A stretch of DNA of 64,000 nt. It comes from JAKAWQ01 sp963840545 (GTDB lineage: Bacteria > Pseudomonadota > Alphaproteobacteria > Acetobacterales > Acetobacteraceae). Positions within the stretch are counted from its first letter, which is position 1. The number at the start of each line of letters is the position of its first letter. The notes below the pieces were generated by a model. The model was not told where the DNA came from and ran no database searches. It saw only the letters and a list, made by a program, of their open reading frames with translations. This document shows, piece by piece, positions 1 to 9,812 of this stretch. Both the position numbers and the translations under genes were made by a program. Where the stretch lies: contig CAWIZE010000002.1 in assembly GCA_963840545.1 (NCBI GenBank), positions 1,488,001-1,552,000 on the forward strand. The letters run 5' to 3'.

Positions 1-1
1 C

Positions 2-130
2 ATCAAGACACAATGCCTCAAGGAAAAAATCTACCCCGACGATGTCGCGAACCTCGTGCTCTGGCTCGCCGCCGATGATTCACGGATGTGCAGCGCCCAG
101 AATTTCATCATCGACGCCGGCTTGATCTAG
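2..130 (+). CDS. SDR family oxidoreductase, C-terminal fragment
   Basis: The window opens inside this gene, so only the last 42 codons before the TAG at 128-130 are present. The tail reads ...PDDVANLVLWLAADDS followed by CSAQNFIIDAGLI, which is the usual end of a classical short-chain dehydrogenase/reductase: the 'P-x-DVA' helix, the 'FLAADDS' segment and the C-terminal strand 'xxDGG'. The wording 'AADDSxMCxAQNFxxD' is typical of sugar or aldose dehydrogenases of the SDR class, but substrate cannot be read from this fragment. The catalytic Tyr/Lys and the nucleotide-binding motif lie outside the window. It is followed by a 409 bp spacer and a convergent gene. Confidence 0.75.
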   Translation: MKTQCLKEKIYPDDVANLVLWLAADDSRMCSAQNFIIDAGLI

Positions 131-401
131 GCCGAGCTTCCTACTGTCAAGTAGCGCAACTCGTTGATCCAACTCGCTTCTTCGAAAAGCGGCGGCTTCG
201 CTACTGGGTACAGAGGATATCAATCAGATAGCTGGCTTTTTGTGAGGCTATCAGATCTGAGCTCGTCGTCAACCGGTGGGACCCATCGCCAATTTCTTGT
301 CTGGCTGCACCCAGCAACTGGCTACCTTTTCGCCTCTTTTTGATGAGAAGCAGCGATATATCAATGGCTTGATGTAACGGCATAGAAGGAACTTCGGTCT
401 A

Positions 402-528
402 GGGGGCTTTGCCCCCTTGAAGCCCCAGGCAGGGGCTTCGCCCCTGCACTCCAGCAAAGGCGGAGCCTTTGCAATCCATTTGTTATGTGCCGCGCAGCGC
501 TTAGGGGGTCCAGGGGCCCAGCCCCTGG
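402..528. repeat. Cluster of four perfect short palindromes (REP-like)
   Basis: Four hairpins with 3-nt loops occur within 127 bp: 402-416 (GGGGGC-TTT-GCCCCC without the last base pair shift), 430-446 (CAGGGGC-TTC-GCCCCTG), 454-472 (GCAAAGGC-GGA-GCCTTTGC) and 510-528 (CCAGGGGC-CCA-GCCCCTGG). They fill the spacer immediately downstream of the minus-strand ThDP gene that stops at 540. The rest of the 131-539 gap shows no convincing gene. The arrangement resembles REP-type intergenic palindromic elements and could also act as a bidirectional terminator or mRNA 3'-end stabiliser. Confidence 0.7.
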
Positions 529-539
529 CTTGGTCTCGC

Positions 540-2168
540 TCAGAAGGTCGAGATCGCCACTTCCTTGCTGGTCAAAAACTCGAGCAGCGCCGGCTGGCCG
601 CGCTCGGTCGCGGCGATCCCGCGTCGGATCGCCGGCACGATCTGCTCGGGCCGGTCCACCCGTTCGCCGTAGCCGCCGAAGGCGCGCGCCATCGCCGCGT
701 AGTCCCCGGAGATGTCGGTCGCGCGGTATTTCTCGGTTGAGACCGGCATCACCTTGAGCTCGATCGCCATCGAGAAATTGTTGAGAAGGACGGAGAGAAT
801 CGGGATCCGCTCGCGCACCGCCGTCTCGAAATCCATCCCCGTGAAGCCGATCGCCGCATCGCCCCAGACATTGATGCAGAGTTTTTCCGGCTCGGCGAGC
901 TTCGCCCCCATCGCCAGCCCAAGCCCGTAGCCGAGCTGCGTCGTCTTGCCCCAGCCGATATAGGAAAGCGGCGTCGGCGAGACCCAGAACGGCGAGAGCT
1001 GGTCGCGCGGGCTGCCGGCGTCGTGCGTGATCACCGTGCGCGCCCGATCGACCGTGTTGGCGAGGTCCCAGATCACGCGATAGGGCGAGAGCGGCGTCTC
1101 GCTCGAAGTGAGGCGCGGCATCCACTGCGCCATCCATTCGTGGCGCACGGCGGCGATCTCCGCGGCCACCGGCGCCGGGTCGCGCCGCTGCGGGAGGAGG
1201 TCCTCGAGCGCGGCGTTGAGCGCGGCGAGCGTCAGCGCCGCATCGCCCGCGAGCGCGTCGGCGATCGGCACATCCTTGCCGAGGTCGTCGGGGTCGAGCG
1301 TCGCCTGGATGATTGTTTTCCCCTTCGGCATGGCGACGCCGAAATTCGTCTCGGTGAAGCTGCAGCCGATCCCGAGAATGACATCGGCGTTGGCGAGGAA
1401 GTCGTGCACCATCTTCGGAATCGCCCGTCCGCCCGAGCCGAGCGAGAGCGGATGGTCCTCGGGGAAGGCGCTCTTGCCCTGGAGGCTCGTCGTCACCGGC
1501 GCGGCGAGCCGCTCGGCAAGCTTGCGGAGCTCCTCCCAGCCGCGCGCGTAATGCACGCCCTGGCCGGCATAGATCACCGGGCGCTTCGCTTCGGCGAGCC
1601 GCCTGGCCACCCGCTCGACCGCCTGCGGGTCGGGCCCGGTGCGCGTTGCCGGCACCGGCACGTAGTCGAACCCGTCCGGGATTTCCTCGGCGAAGACGTC
1701 GGTCGGGATCTCCACCAGCACCGGCCCGCCGCGGCCGTTGCGTAAGCGCCCGAAGGCGCGGCGGAAGACGTTCGGGATTTCGCGTGCGCTGGTTAGCGGC
1801 TCCGCCCATTTGGTGACGTGCGCGAAATTGGTCACGGCATTGAAATTGGGCGGGATATGCGCGATGCGCCGCGGATAGCCCATCGGCAGCACCAGGATCG
1901 GCGCGGACTCGCCGAAGGCCTGGGCGACGCCGCCGAAGGCGTTCTCCGTGCCCGGCCCGTGCTGCATGGCGAAGACGCCCGGGCTCGCCCCGGAGGAGAG
2001 GCGGGCGATCGCGTCGGCCATGTGCAGCCCGATCCGCTCCTGGCGGACGATGATCGGCCGGATATCCGCTTTCGCCGCGTGCTCGAGCACGTGGTTCACC
2101 GGATAGCCGATGATGGTGTGGATTCCCTCGCGCTTCAGGACTTCCGCGATCGCGTCGCCCGCCTTCAT
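540..2168 (-). CDS. Thiamine-diphosphate-requiring enzyme, acetolactate synthase-like
   Basis: This 542-residue protein has the three-domain plan of the acetolactate synthase / pyruvate decarboxylase superfamily. The N-terminal PYR domain carries the cofactor-activating Glu at about residue 44 (VRQERIGLHMADA). A central FAD/NAD-like domain follows, then the C-terminal PP domain with the ThDP/Mg motif GDAAIGF at about 436 ending in LLNN at about 463. Enzymes of this family cleave or form C-C bonds next to a carbonyl (2-oxo-acid decarboxylation, carboligation). The exact reaction cannot be read. It is the last gene of the minus-strand operon with an ABC importer, a sugar-acid-type dehydratase and hydroxyacid dehydrogenases, which suggests a 2-oxo acid substrate. 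An in-frame ATG preceded by GGAGAA sets the start. It is not assigned as ilvB, because no small subunit gene is nearby. Confidence 0.85.
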   Translation of the reverse strand: MKAGDAIAEVLKREGIHTIIGYPVNHVLEHAAKADIRPIIVRQERIGLHMADAIARLSSGASPGVFAMQHGPGTENAFGGVAQAFGESAPILVLPMGYPRRIAHIPPNFNAVTNFAHVTKWAEPLTSAREIPNVFRRAFGRLRNGRGGPVLVEIPTDVFAEEIPDGFDYVPVPATRTGPDPQAVERVARRLAEAKRPVIYAGQGVHYARGWEELRKLAERLAAPVTTSLQGKSAFPEDHPLSLGSGGRAIPKMVHDFLANADVILGIGCSFTETNFGVAMPKGKTIIQATLDPDDLGKDVPIADALAGDAALTLAALNAALEDLLPQRRDPAPVAAEIAAVRHEWMAQWMPRLTSSETPLSPYRVIWDLANTVDRARTVITHDAGSPRDQLSPFWVSPTPLSYIGWGKTTQLGYGLGLAMGAKLAEPEKLCINVWGDAAIGFTGMDFETAVRERIPILSVLLNNFSMAIELKVMPVSTEKYRATDISGDYAAMARAFGGYGERVDRPEQIVPAIRRGIAATERGQPALLEFLTSKEVAISTF

Positions 2169-2197
2169 TTTTTTCTCCTTTCCCGTTCCGGCAACCG

Positions 2198-3262
2198 TCA
2201 GCTGTTCGGGCCGCGCTCCATCGATTGCGGTTGCCAGCGCCGGAGCTCGGAGCGCGCGAGCACCGACGGGTTGACGCAGCTCATCGGCCAGCGCCCGGTG
2301 AGCACGAGCGCCAACTCCTGGCCGACGCGCCGGCGCCGCGCGGGATCGAAGCGCGCCGAGGCCGAGGCCACGTGTGCGGTGAGGATCACGTTGTCCATTT
2401 TCAGCAGCTTGTTGTCGGGGGCCGGCGGCTCGGTCTCGAGAACGTCGAGCCCCGCGCCCGCGATCCAGCCCTGCTCGAGCGCCTTGATCAGCGCCGCCTC
2501 ATCCACCGTCGGGCCGCGCCCGGTGTTGATGAAGAGCGCCGTCTTCTTCATCCGCCGGAAATGCTCCTCGCTCAGCATGTGGCTCGCGTCCGGCGTCGCC
2601 GGCGCGTGCATCGAGATGAAGTCGGATTGCTCGAGCACCTCGGCAAGGCTCGCCGGCTCGACTCCGTAGGGCGTCATCGCCAGCTCCTCCACGAACGGGT
2701 CGTAGGCGAGCATCCGGAGCCCGAACGGCCGTGCGCGCAGCGCGACCGCCCGCGCGACATGGCCGAAGGCGATGAAGCCGAGCGTCCTGCCGATCAGGCG
2801 GGGGATCTTGAGCAGCGCCGGCCGTCCCTCCTTCCATCGCCCGGTGCGGACCATCCGGTCCTGCACCACGAGGTCGCGGAAGGTGGCGAGCAGCAGCGTC
2901 ATCGCGTGGTCCGCCACCTCCTCGATGAAGGTGTCCGGCACGTTCGTCACCGGGATGCCGCGCGCCGTCGCCGCCGCGATATCGATCGAATCGACGCCGA
3001 CGCTGCCGAGCGTGATCACCTTGCATCGCTCCAGCCGGTCGATGATCGTCTTGGTGATCGGGATGCCCTTGGCGTAGAGCGCATCGGCATCGCGCGCGGC
3101 GGCGATGAATTCCTGCGCCGTGGTCCCAGGTGCTTCGACGATCTCGGCATCGATGCGCGCGAGCGCCTCCATCTCGTAGCCGTAGCCGCCGCCGGCCACC
3201 GTGAAGCTCGCCCCGACCGGGGTCACCACCTTGAACCGTGCCACTCTACTTCTCTCCCCCAT
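2198..3262 (-). CDS. D-2-hydroxyacid dehydrogenase family protein (CtBP/SerA-like)
   Basis: The 354-residue protein has the D-isomer-specific 2-hydroxyacid dehydrogenase fold: a split catalytic domain around a central NAD domain. The catalytic triad is present as Arg249 (INTGRG), Glu278 (LETEPP) and His297 (TAHVAS). The nucleotide-binding turn, normally GxGxxG, reads A-F-G-H-V-A at 165-170, so two of its three glycines are alanine. The family oxidises D-2-hydroxy acids or reduces 2-oxo acids with NAD(H). A GTG seven codons in (3244), preceded by GGAGAG, is a plausible alternative start. It lies between the permease gene (gap 18 bp) and the ThDP gene (gap 29 bp) in the same operon, so a role in catabolism of the imported acid is likely. 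Confidence 0.85.
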   Translation of the reverse strand: MGERSRVARFKVVTPVGASFTVAGGGYGYEMEALARIDAEIVEAPGTTAQEFIAAARDADALYAKGIPITKTIIDRLERCKVITLGSVGVDSIDIAAATARGIPVTNVPDTFIEEVADHAMTLLLATFRDLVVQDRMVRTGRWKEGRPALLKIPRLIGRTLGFIAFGHVARAVALRARPFGLRMLAYDPFVEELAMTPYGVEPASLAEVLEQSDFISMHAPATPDASHMLSEEHFRRMKKTALFINTGRGPTVDEAALIKALEQGWIAGAGLDVLETEPPAPDNKLLKMDNVILTAHVASASARFDPARRRRVGQELALVLTGRWPMSCVNPSVLARSELRRWQPQSMERGPNS

Positions 3263-3280
3263 TGCGCCCCCGCCCGGCGC

Positions 3281-4168
3281 TCACTCCTTCACCGCGCCGG
3301 TCAGGCTCGAGACATAGTATTCGGCGAACAGGGAATAGAACAGGGCCACCGGCACCGAGCCGAGCAGGGCGCCGGCCATCAGCGAGCCCCATTGATAGAC
3401 GTCGCCCGTCACCAGCTCGGTCAGCACCGCCACCGGCACCGTCTTGTTGCCGGTCGATTGGATGAAGGCGAGCGCATAGATGAACTCGTTCCACGAGAGC
3501 GTGAAGGCGAAGATGCCCGCCGAAATGAGGCCGGGCACCGCGAGCGGCAGCACGATCCGGCGCAGGATCTGCAGGCGCGAGGCGCCGTCGATCAGCGCGC
3601 ACTCCTCGAGCTCGTAGGGGATCGACTTGAAGTAGCCGATCAGCAGCCAGGTGCAGAACGGGATCAGGAAGGTCGGGTAGGTGAGGATCAGCGAGAGCGG
3701 GCTGTTGTAGAGCCCGAACTGGACGATCATCGTCGCCAGCGGAATGAAGAGGATCGTCGGCGGCACCAGGTAGGCGAGGTAGATCGCGAGTGCGACCTGC
3801 GTCGAGCCGCGGAAACGCAGCCGCTCGATCGCGTAGGCAGCGAGCACGCTGCAGACGATCGAGAGGATCGTCGAGCCGACCGCGACCACGATCGTGACCA
3901 GCATCCAGCGCGGGAACTGCGTCTGGAACAGCAGCACGGCGAAATTGTGCAGTGTCGGCGAGTGGATCCAGAACGGGCTGTAGTGGGTATAGTCCTCCAT
4001 CTCGGAGTCCGGCTTGAAGGCCGTGATCGTCATCCAATAGAAGGGGAAGAGCAGGACGATGACGAAGAGTGCCAGCGGCACATAGACTGTCACCACCCGC
4101 CGCGTGCGCGAGTCCCAGGAGAGGAGTTCCGGCCCGCCGCCGGTTGCTTCACTCATTGGCCGGCCCAT
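3281..4168 (-). CDS. Carbohydrate ABC transporter permease (MalG type)
   Basis: This 295-residue inner-membrane protein has six predicted hydrophobic segments and the MalG-type EAA loop with DGASRLQILRRIVLPLAVPG at about residues 200-220, which contacts the ATPase. It is one half of the translocation pore of a CUT1-type importer for sugars, glycerol phosphates or related polyols and acids. The start overlaps the end of the other permease gene; a second ATG at 4156 (MSEATGG) would shorten the overlap from 20 to 8 bp and is a reasonable alternative. The pairing with a MalF-type permease, a Tat-exported binding protein and a MalK-type ATPase in one operon makes the importer complete. Confidence 0.93.
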   Translation of the reverse strand: MGRPMSEATGGGPELLSWDSRTRRVVTVYVPLALFVIVLLFPFYWMTITAFKPDSEMEDYTHYSPFWIHSPTLHNFAVLLFQTQFPRWMLVTIVVAVGSTILSIVCSVLAAYAIERLRFRGSTQVALAIYLAYLVPPTILFIPLATMIVQFGLYNSPLSLILTYPTFLIPFCTWLLIGYFKSIPYELEECALIDGASRLQILRRIVLPLAVPGLISAGIFAFTLSWNEFIYALAFIQSTGNKTVPVAVLTELVTGDVYQWGSLMAGALLGSVPVALFYSLFAEYYVSSLTGAVKE

Positions 4169-5123
4169 GCTGCCATTTCCGTCGCGCCAGGCCCAAATAG
4201 TTGAGCGCGGTGAGCGCCACCAGGAACGGAATCATCGAGATCGCGATCGCCGCGCCCTGGCCGAGCTCCGAGCCCGGAATGGCGACCTGGTAGGCGAGGG
4301 TCGCCATGATCTGGGTGGTGTTGAATGGCCCGCCATTGGTGATCGCATAGACGAGCTGGAAGTCCGAGAAGGTGAAGAGGGTGGAGAGCGTGAGCGCCAC
4401 CGAGAGGATCGGCAGCAGCATCGGCACGGTGATGAAGCGGAAGCGCTGCCAGGGGCTCGCGCCGTCGAGCAGCGCCGCCTCGTAGAGCGAGGGCGGGATC
4501 GTCTGCAGCCCGGCCAGCGTGATCACCGCGACGAAGGGGATTCCGCGCCAGACATTGGCCACCACCAGCGACCAGCGCGCCGGCCAGGCCGCGCCGAGGA
4601 AGTCGATATAGGTCGTGCGCAGATGCAGCACGTTCACGAGGAGATAGGAGATGATCGAGAATTGCGGCGAGTATATCCACCACCAGACGATCGCCGAGAG
4701 CACCGTCGGCACGATCCATGGCAGCAGCACGAGCGCGCGCAGGAACGCCTTGAACGGCAGATGATGGTTGAGCAGCATCGCGAGCCAGAGGCCGAGCGCG
4801 AATTTTCCGACCGTCGCCGCCGCCGTGTAGAAGATCGTGTTGAACACCGAGAGCTGGAACACCGGATCTTCGAAGATCGAGACGAAGTTCGCGAGCCCGA
4901 CGAAATGGCCGCGCTGGCCGATCGTCGAATCGGTCAGCGCGAGCCAGAAGCCGAGGCCGAGCGGATAGGTGAGGAAGACGACGAGAAGGCCGAGCGCGGG
5001 GGCGAGGCAGATCGTGATCAGGAACGGTCGCGAGTTGAAGAACCACGCGAGCCAGCCTTCGCGCCGCCGCTCTGGTCGCCAGGCCGCTATGGCGGCCGCT
5101 TCTCCGAGCGTGACGTCCATCAC
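4149..5123 (-). CDS. Carbohydrate ABC transporter permease (MalF/UgpA type)
   Basis: This 324-residue integral membrane protein has an N-terminal cytoplasmic stretch, a first membrane helix at about residues 33-53 and a binding-protein-dependent transport domain with the EAA loop EAALLDGASPWQRFRFITVP at about 215-235. It is the MalF/UgpA-side subunit of the heterodimeric pore. The stop overlaps the start of the MalG-type gene, indicating translational coupling and a matched subunit ratio. The gene begins 19 bp after the binding-protein gene. The family fits sugar or sugar-acid import; substrate specificity resides in the binding protein and is not readable here. Confidence 0.93.
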   Translation of the reverse strand: MMDVTLGEAAAIAAWRPERRREGWLAWFFNSRPFLITICLAPALGLLVVFLTYPLGLGFWLALTDSTIGQRGHFVGLANFVSIFEDPVFQLSVFNTIFYTAAATVGKFALGLWLAMLLNHHLPFKAFLRALVLLPWIVPTVLSAIVWWWIYSPQFSIISYLLVNVLHLRTTYIDFLGAAWPARWSLVVANVWRGIPFVAVITLAGLQTIPPSLYEAALLDGASPWQRFRFITVPMLLPILSVALTLSTLFTFSDFQLVYAITNGGPFNTTQIMATLAYQVAIPGSELGQGAAIAISMIPFLVALTALNYLGLARRKWQHGPANE

Positions 5124-5141
5124 CTGCTCCCGCCGCGATCG

Positions 5142-6515
5142 TCACCCCGGATAGTAGCGCTTCGCCTGGGCGGCCGCGAACTTCGCGGCCGCGGCGGCGG
5201 AGGCATTGCCCGTCGCCACCTTCGCGAACATGTCGACGAGGATGTAGTTGGCCGCGAGCGCGCTCGAATTGGCGCCGATCGGACCCTTGTAGCCGTCATA
5301 GTACGGCGTATCCATGCCGGCCTTGTACGCCGCGATCTTGGGATCGGCGTCCCAGAACGCCATCTTCGCATAGGCCCCGAGCGGCTCGGACCAGTAGCCG
5401 AGGCAGCTCGAAAGCCAGGGCCCGTATTGCGGCGCCTCCATCATGAAGCGGAGATATTCCTTGGCCGCGTTCGGATACCTGGTGTGCCGGAACAGCATGG
5501 CGTTGACCACCAGCGCCGATTCCGGTGCCTGCTTCGCCACTCCAAACGGTGCCAGGACGTTGTTGGTGTCCGCGGCGATCGCCTTGAGCCGCGGGTCGGA
5601 GGAGTTCTTGAGTACGAAGTAGATCGAGACACCGTTGAAGGTGACCGAGATCTCGCCGGCGGCGAAAGCCTGGTTGTTGCTGGCGTCGTTCCAGGAGGTG
5701 GTGCCCGAGATCATCGTCGGGTAGAGCTCCTTCACGTAGTTCAAGGCATCGATCGTCGCCTTGGAGTTGATCGCCACCTTGCCCTGCTCGTCGATCGCGT
5801 ACGCGCCGTGCGACCAGAGCAGCCAGTCGGCGAAGCCGTTGGCGTCGCCCACCGCGTGGCCGAGCGCGAAGCCGCAGGGATGCCCGATCTGCTTGAGCTT
5901 CTGGCAGAGCGTGAGGAACTGGTTGAGGTCGTTCGGGATTGCATCGAACCCGGCCTCCTTTACCCAGGACATGCGATAGACCGTGGGCCCGCTCGAGCCG
6001 CCCAGCGGGATCGAGATCCATTGTTTCCCGCCGCTGCCCCACTTGGTGCCATAGAGCGTGGCCAGGTCGAACCAGCCGCCGTATTTGGCGCCCAGGTACC
6101 CGGCGAGGTCGCTCATATCGACGAGCTTGGTGGCATAGATTTGCGGGTCCGCGCTCCAGCCGATGATGATGTCCGGACCGGCGCCCGTATTCGCGGTGAC
6201 CGCCGTCTGCGGCCGGAGCTGTTCCCAGCTGATGAAGTCGAGCTCGACCGGAATGCCCGTCGTCTCGGTGAATTTTGTCGTATTCGCGCGGAAATATGTC
6301 TCGTCGGGGGCGACGAACTTCGCCGGCCGCAGCACCCTCAGGCTCGCGCCCTTCTCGATCGCGAAGCCGGGCGGCTTGACGTCCGCCACCGGCACGCCCG
6401 CCTCCATGGTTTGGGCCCGTGCCTCGTTTCCGAGCAGGGTCGCGCCGCCGAGCACGCCCGCGCCCAGCACCCCCCCTCCCAGCACCAGCGACTGCCGTCG
6501 TGTCAAATGGTCCAT
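5142..6515 (-). CDS. Extracellular sugar-type solute-binding protein with Tat signal
   Basis: The product is about 457 residues and belongs to solute-binding protein family 1. The start is placed at the ATG of MDHLTRRQSLVLGGG because this puts the twin-arginine motif (TRRQSLV) at residues 5-11, ahead of a hydrophobic core and an ARA cleavage site before QTMEAG; an ATG six codons upstream (6533) is also open. Export by Tat implies folding in the cytoplasm before secretion. The mature protein should capture the substrate in the periplasm and deliver it to the two permeases. It is 79 bp downstream of the ATPase gene, the largest gap in the operon, so some differential expression is possible. Confidence 0.92.
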   Translation of the reverse strand: MDHLTRRQSLVLGGGVLGAGVLGGATLLGNEARAQTMEAGVPVADVKPPGFAIEKGASLRVLRPAKFVAPDETYFRANTTKFTETTGIPVELDFISWEQLRPQTAVTANTGAGPDIIIGWSADPQIYATKLVDMSDLAGYLGAKYGGWFDLATLYGTKWGSGGKQWISIPLGGSSGPTVYRMSWVKEAGFDAIPNDLNQFLTLCQKLKQIGHPCGFALGHAVGDANGFADWLLWSHGAYAIDEQGKVAINSKATIDALNYVKELYPTMISGTTSWNDASNNQAFAAGEISVTFNGVSIYFVLKNSSDPRLKAIAADTNNVLAPFGVAKQAPESALVVNAMLFRHTRYPNAAKEYLRFMMEAPQYGPWLSSCLGYWSEPLGAYAKMAFWDADPKIAAYKAGMDTPYYDGYKGPIGANSSALAANYILVDMFAKVATGNASAAAAAKFAAAQAKRYYPG

Positions 6516-6594
6516 CGACCGCATCTCCTCCACAAGCGGCGGTGCTTCCCGCCGTGTCTTGTGCGTGTCATGTGCGCGTTGGCCGCGGCCGCGC

Positions 6595-7665
<1,071 letters not shown>

Positions 7666-7673
7666 CGCCCCGC

Positions 7674-8861
7674 TCAGGCTTTGCCCGCGGTCTGAGGTGG
7701 CCGCGCGCGCACCGCTTCCTCGTTGACCTCGATTCCCCAGCCCGGCTTGTCGGGGACCACCAGCTCGCCGTTCTCGATCACCGGCGGATCGACGAAGAAT
7801 TCGTCGCGCCAGCGTACGCTGTCGACATCGATCTCCATGACGCGGAAATTCGGCACCACCGCGGAGAAATGCGCGCTCATCATCGAGCAGAGATGGCCGT
7901 AGAAATTGTGCGGCGCGACATTCACCTCGTAGGCCTCGGCCATCGCCGCGATCTTCACCGATTCCATCAGCCCGTTCCACGGCACATCGACGATCGCGAC
8001 ATCCATCGCATAGGTCTCGAAATAGCGCTTGAACTCGCGCCGCGAAGTCAGCACTTCGCACGACGCGATCGGGCAGGGCGCGGAGCGGCGGATCAGCGCG
8101 AGCGCGTCCGGATCGTAGGTGTCGAGCTCGAGCCACGAAAGCCCGAACGGCGCCACCGCCTCGGCCACCCGCAGGAAGCCCTCGGTCTTGAAGTGGAAAT
8201 TGATGTCGAGATGGAGCGCGGTCTCGGGCCCGATCGCCTCGCGGAAGATTTTCAGCTGCCGCTGCGCCGCTTCGAGCACCCCATAGTCCCAGTTGAGCTC
8301 GGGAAATCCCGGCGTGCGGCCGAAGCCGGGGTTGAAGCTGGTGAAGCCGTCCTTGCCGGGCAGCAGGATGTTGGTCTTGAGCCCACGGAAGCCGCGCCGC
8401 TTCACCTCCTCGCCGAGCCGGAAGACATCGTCGTAGGTCTTGAGCGGCGGCACGCCGACCAGCTCCGCGTTGCGCGCCCGGTAGGTGCCGCAATGGGACC
8501 AGTAGAGCGGGATGCGCGTGCGGATGGCGCCGCCGAAGAGGTCGTACATCGGCACGCCGAGCGCCTTCGCCTTGATGTCGAGCAGCGCATTCTCGATCGC
8601 GGCGATGGCGAGATGATTGAGCCCGGCGCGCGCCGGCGTCACCTTGGTATAGAGCGTGGCGGTGATCAGCCCGATCCGCCGCGGGTCCTGGCCGATGATG
8701 CTCTTGCCCAGCGCCTCGATCACCGCGCCGAGGCCCGCCGTGCCGAAACCCTCGCTGAATTCCGACCAGCCGACGATGCCGTCAGCGGTGACGAGCTTGA
8801 GGAAGGAGAAATTCCGCCAGCCGGCATCGCAATGCAGCGTCTCGACCTGGCTGATCTTCAT
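7674..8861 (-). CDS. Mandelate racemase / muconate lactonizing enzyme family protein
   Basis: The 395-residue protein is an enolase-superfamily enzyme with an N-terminal capping domain and a C-terminal barrel. Metal ligands appear as Asp219 (HLDINF), Glu245 (WLELDTYD) and Glu269 (SCEVLTSR). A second-strand Lys162 (GLKTNI) and His318 (APHNFYGH) are candidate acid/base residues. Such enzymes abstract the proton alpha to a carboxylate; in this context dehydration of a sugar acid to a 2-keto-3-deoxy acid is the most natural role, but racemisation is possible. The start ATG (MKISQVETLHC) is chosen because the barrel cap begins there and a GAGGAACGGA leader precedes it; the open frame runs further upstream without homology. 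It is first in the operon, divergent from an SDR gene across a 142 bp promoter region. Confidence 0.9.
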   Translation of the reverse strand: MKISQVETLHCDAGWRNFSFLKLVTADGIVGWSEFSEGFGTAGLGAVIEALGKSIIGQDPRRIGLITATLYTKVTPARAGLNHLAIAAIENALLDIKAKALGVPMYDLFGGAIRTRIPLYWSHCGTYRARNAELVGVPPLKTYDDVFRLGEEVKRRGFRGLKTNILLPGKDGFTSFNPGFGRTPGFPELNWDYGVLEAAQRQLKIFREAIGPETALHLDINFHFKTEGFLRVAEAVAPFGLSWLELDTYDPDALALIRRSAPCPIASCEVLTSRREFKRYFETYAMDVAIVDVPWNGLMESVKIAAMAEAYEVNVAPHNFYGHLCSMMSAHFSAVVPNFRVMEIDVDSVRWRDEFFVDPPVIENGELVVPDKPGWGIEVNEEAVRARPPQTAGKA

Positions 8862-9003
8862 TCCGTTCCTCCGTGCTTTCCGATGATGCCAGCACAAGCG
8901 GGCCGCCGTCGCAAGCGCGGACGCGGCCGGGCTTGATTGCTTGCCCCGCATGACGGAAAATTCTCCGCGGCGCCCATGATCACCTCGTCGGGCGCGGGGA
9001 GGG
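8862..9003. promoter_or_regulatory. Divergent promoter region between catabolic gene sets
   Basis: These 142 bp separate the minus-strand dehydratase/ABC operon from the plus-strand SDR and hydroxyacid dehydrogenase genes, so promoters for both directions must lie here or just inside. I could not identify convincing -35/-10 pairs or a clear operator. No regulator gene is adjacent, so control is probably by a regulator encoded elsewhere. Confidence 0.45.
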
Positions 9004-9774
9004 ATGTCGTTGGCGAAGCTGGAAGGGCGCGTGGCGTGGGTCACCGGGGCGGGGTCCGGCATCGGCGAGGCCGGGGCCCTCGCGCTCGCCGCCGAGGGGG
9101 CGAGGGTCGTCCTCACCGGCCGGCGCGAGACGCCGCTCGAGTCCCTCGCCGAGCGCATCAGGGCGGCAAAAGGGGAGGCGCATGTCGAAGCCGGCGACCT
9201 GATGGACGCCAAAACCGTCGCGCGCATCGGCGCCGCCATCGGCGAGCGCTTCGGCCGGCTCGACATCCTCGTCAACAACGCCGGCGCCAACATCCTCGCG
9301 CGGGACTGGAAGCGCCTCACCCCCGCCGGCATCGACCAGGTGATCGGCGCCAATCTTTCCTCCGCCTTCTATTGCGCGACCGTCGCACTCCCCTTCATGC
9401 GGGCGCAGAAGGACGGCGTTCTGATCCACACCGCCTCCTTCGCCGGCCGCTTCGTCCACCCCCTGAGCGGTTCCGCCTACACCGCCGCCAAGCACGGCGT
9501 GGTGGCGATGAGCCACAGCATCAACATGGAAGAGTGCGTCAACGGCATCCGCTCGACCGCGATCTGCCCCGGCGAAGTTGCGACACCGATCCTCGACAAG
9601 CGCCCGGTTCCGGTGAGCGCCGAGGACCGCGCGCGCATGCTCCAGGCGGAGGATTGCGGCGACCTCATCCGCTATGTCGCCTGCCTGCCGGCGCATGTCT
9701 GCCTCAACGAGGTGGTGATCACGCCCACCTGGAACCGCGGCTACGTCGGAATGCTCCCCCGCGATCACCGCTAG
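9004..9774 (+). CDS. SDR family NAD(P)-dependent oxidoreductase
   Basis: A 256-residue classical short-chain dehydrogenase with the cofactor motif TGAGSGIG at 14-21, NNAG at 91-94, a catalytic Ser at about 145 and Tyr159-x3-Lys163 (SAYTAAKHG). The family oxidises alcohols or reduces carbonyls with NAD(P)(H) in the cytoplasm. A C-terminal stretch with CLPAHVCLNEVVITPTWNR is the usual substrate-loop/oligomer region. It diverges from the dehydratase operon and is followed 38 bp later by a hydroxyacid dehydrogenase, so the two probably form a second arm of the same catabolic unit. Substrate is unknown. Confidence 0.9.
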   Translation: MSLAKLEGRVAWVTGAGSGIGEAGALALAAEGARVVLTGRRETPLESLAERIRAAKGEAHVEAGDLMDAKTVARIGAAIGERFGRLDILVNNAGANILARDWKRLTPAGIDQVIGANLSSAFYCATVALPFMRAQKDGVLIHTASFAGRFVHPLSGSAYTAAKHGVVAMSHSINMEECVNGIRSTAICPGEVATPILDKRPVPVSAEDRARMLQAEDCGDLIRYVACLPAHVCLNEVVITPTWNRGYVGMLPRDHR

Positions 9775-9812
9775 TTTCTCTCCTCTCCCACCTCCACGAA
9801 CGGACACGCGCC

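Noticed and set aside
8862..9353. 164-residue N-terminal extension of the enolase-superfamily gene
   Set aside because: The extension is antisense to the SDR gene that carries full motifs; barrel homology starts at MKISQVET.
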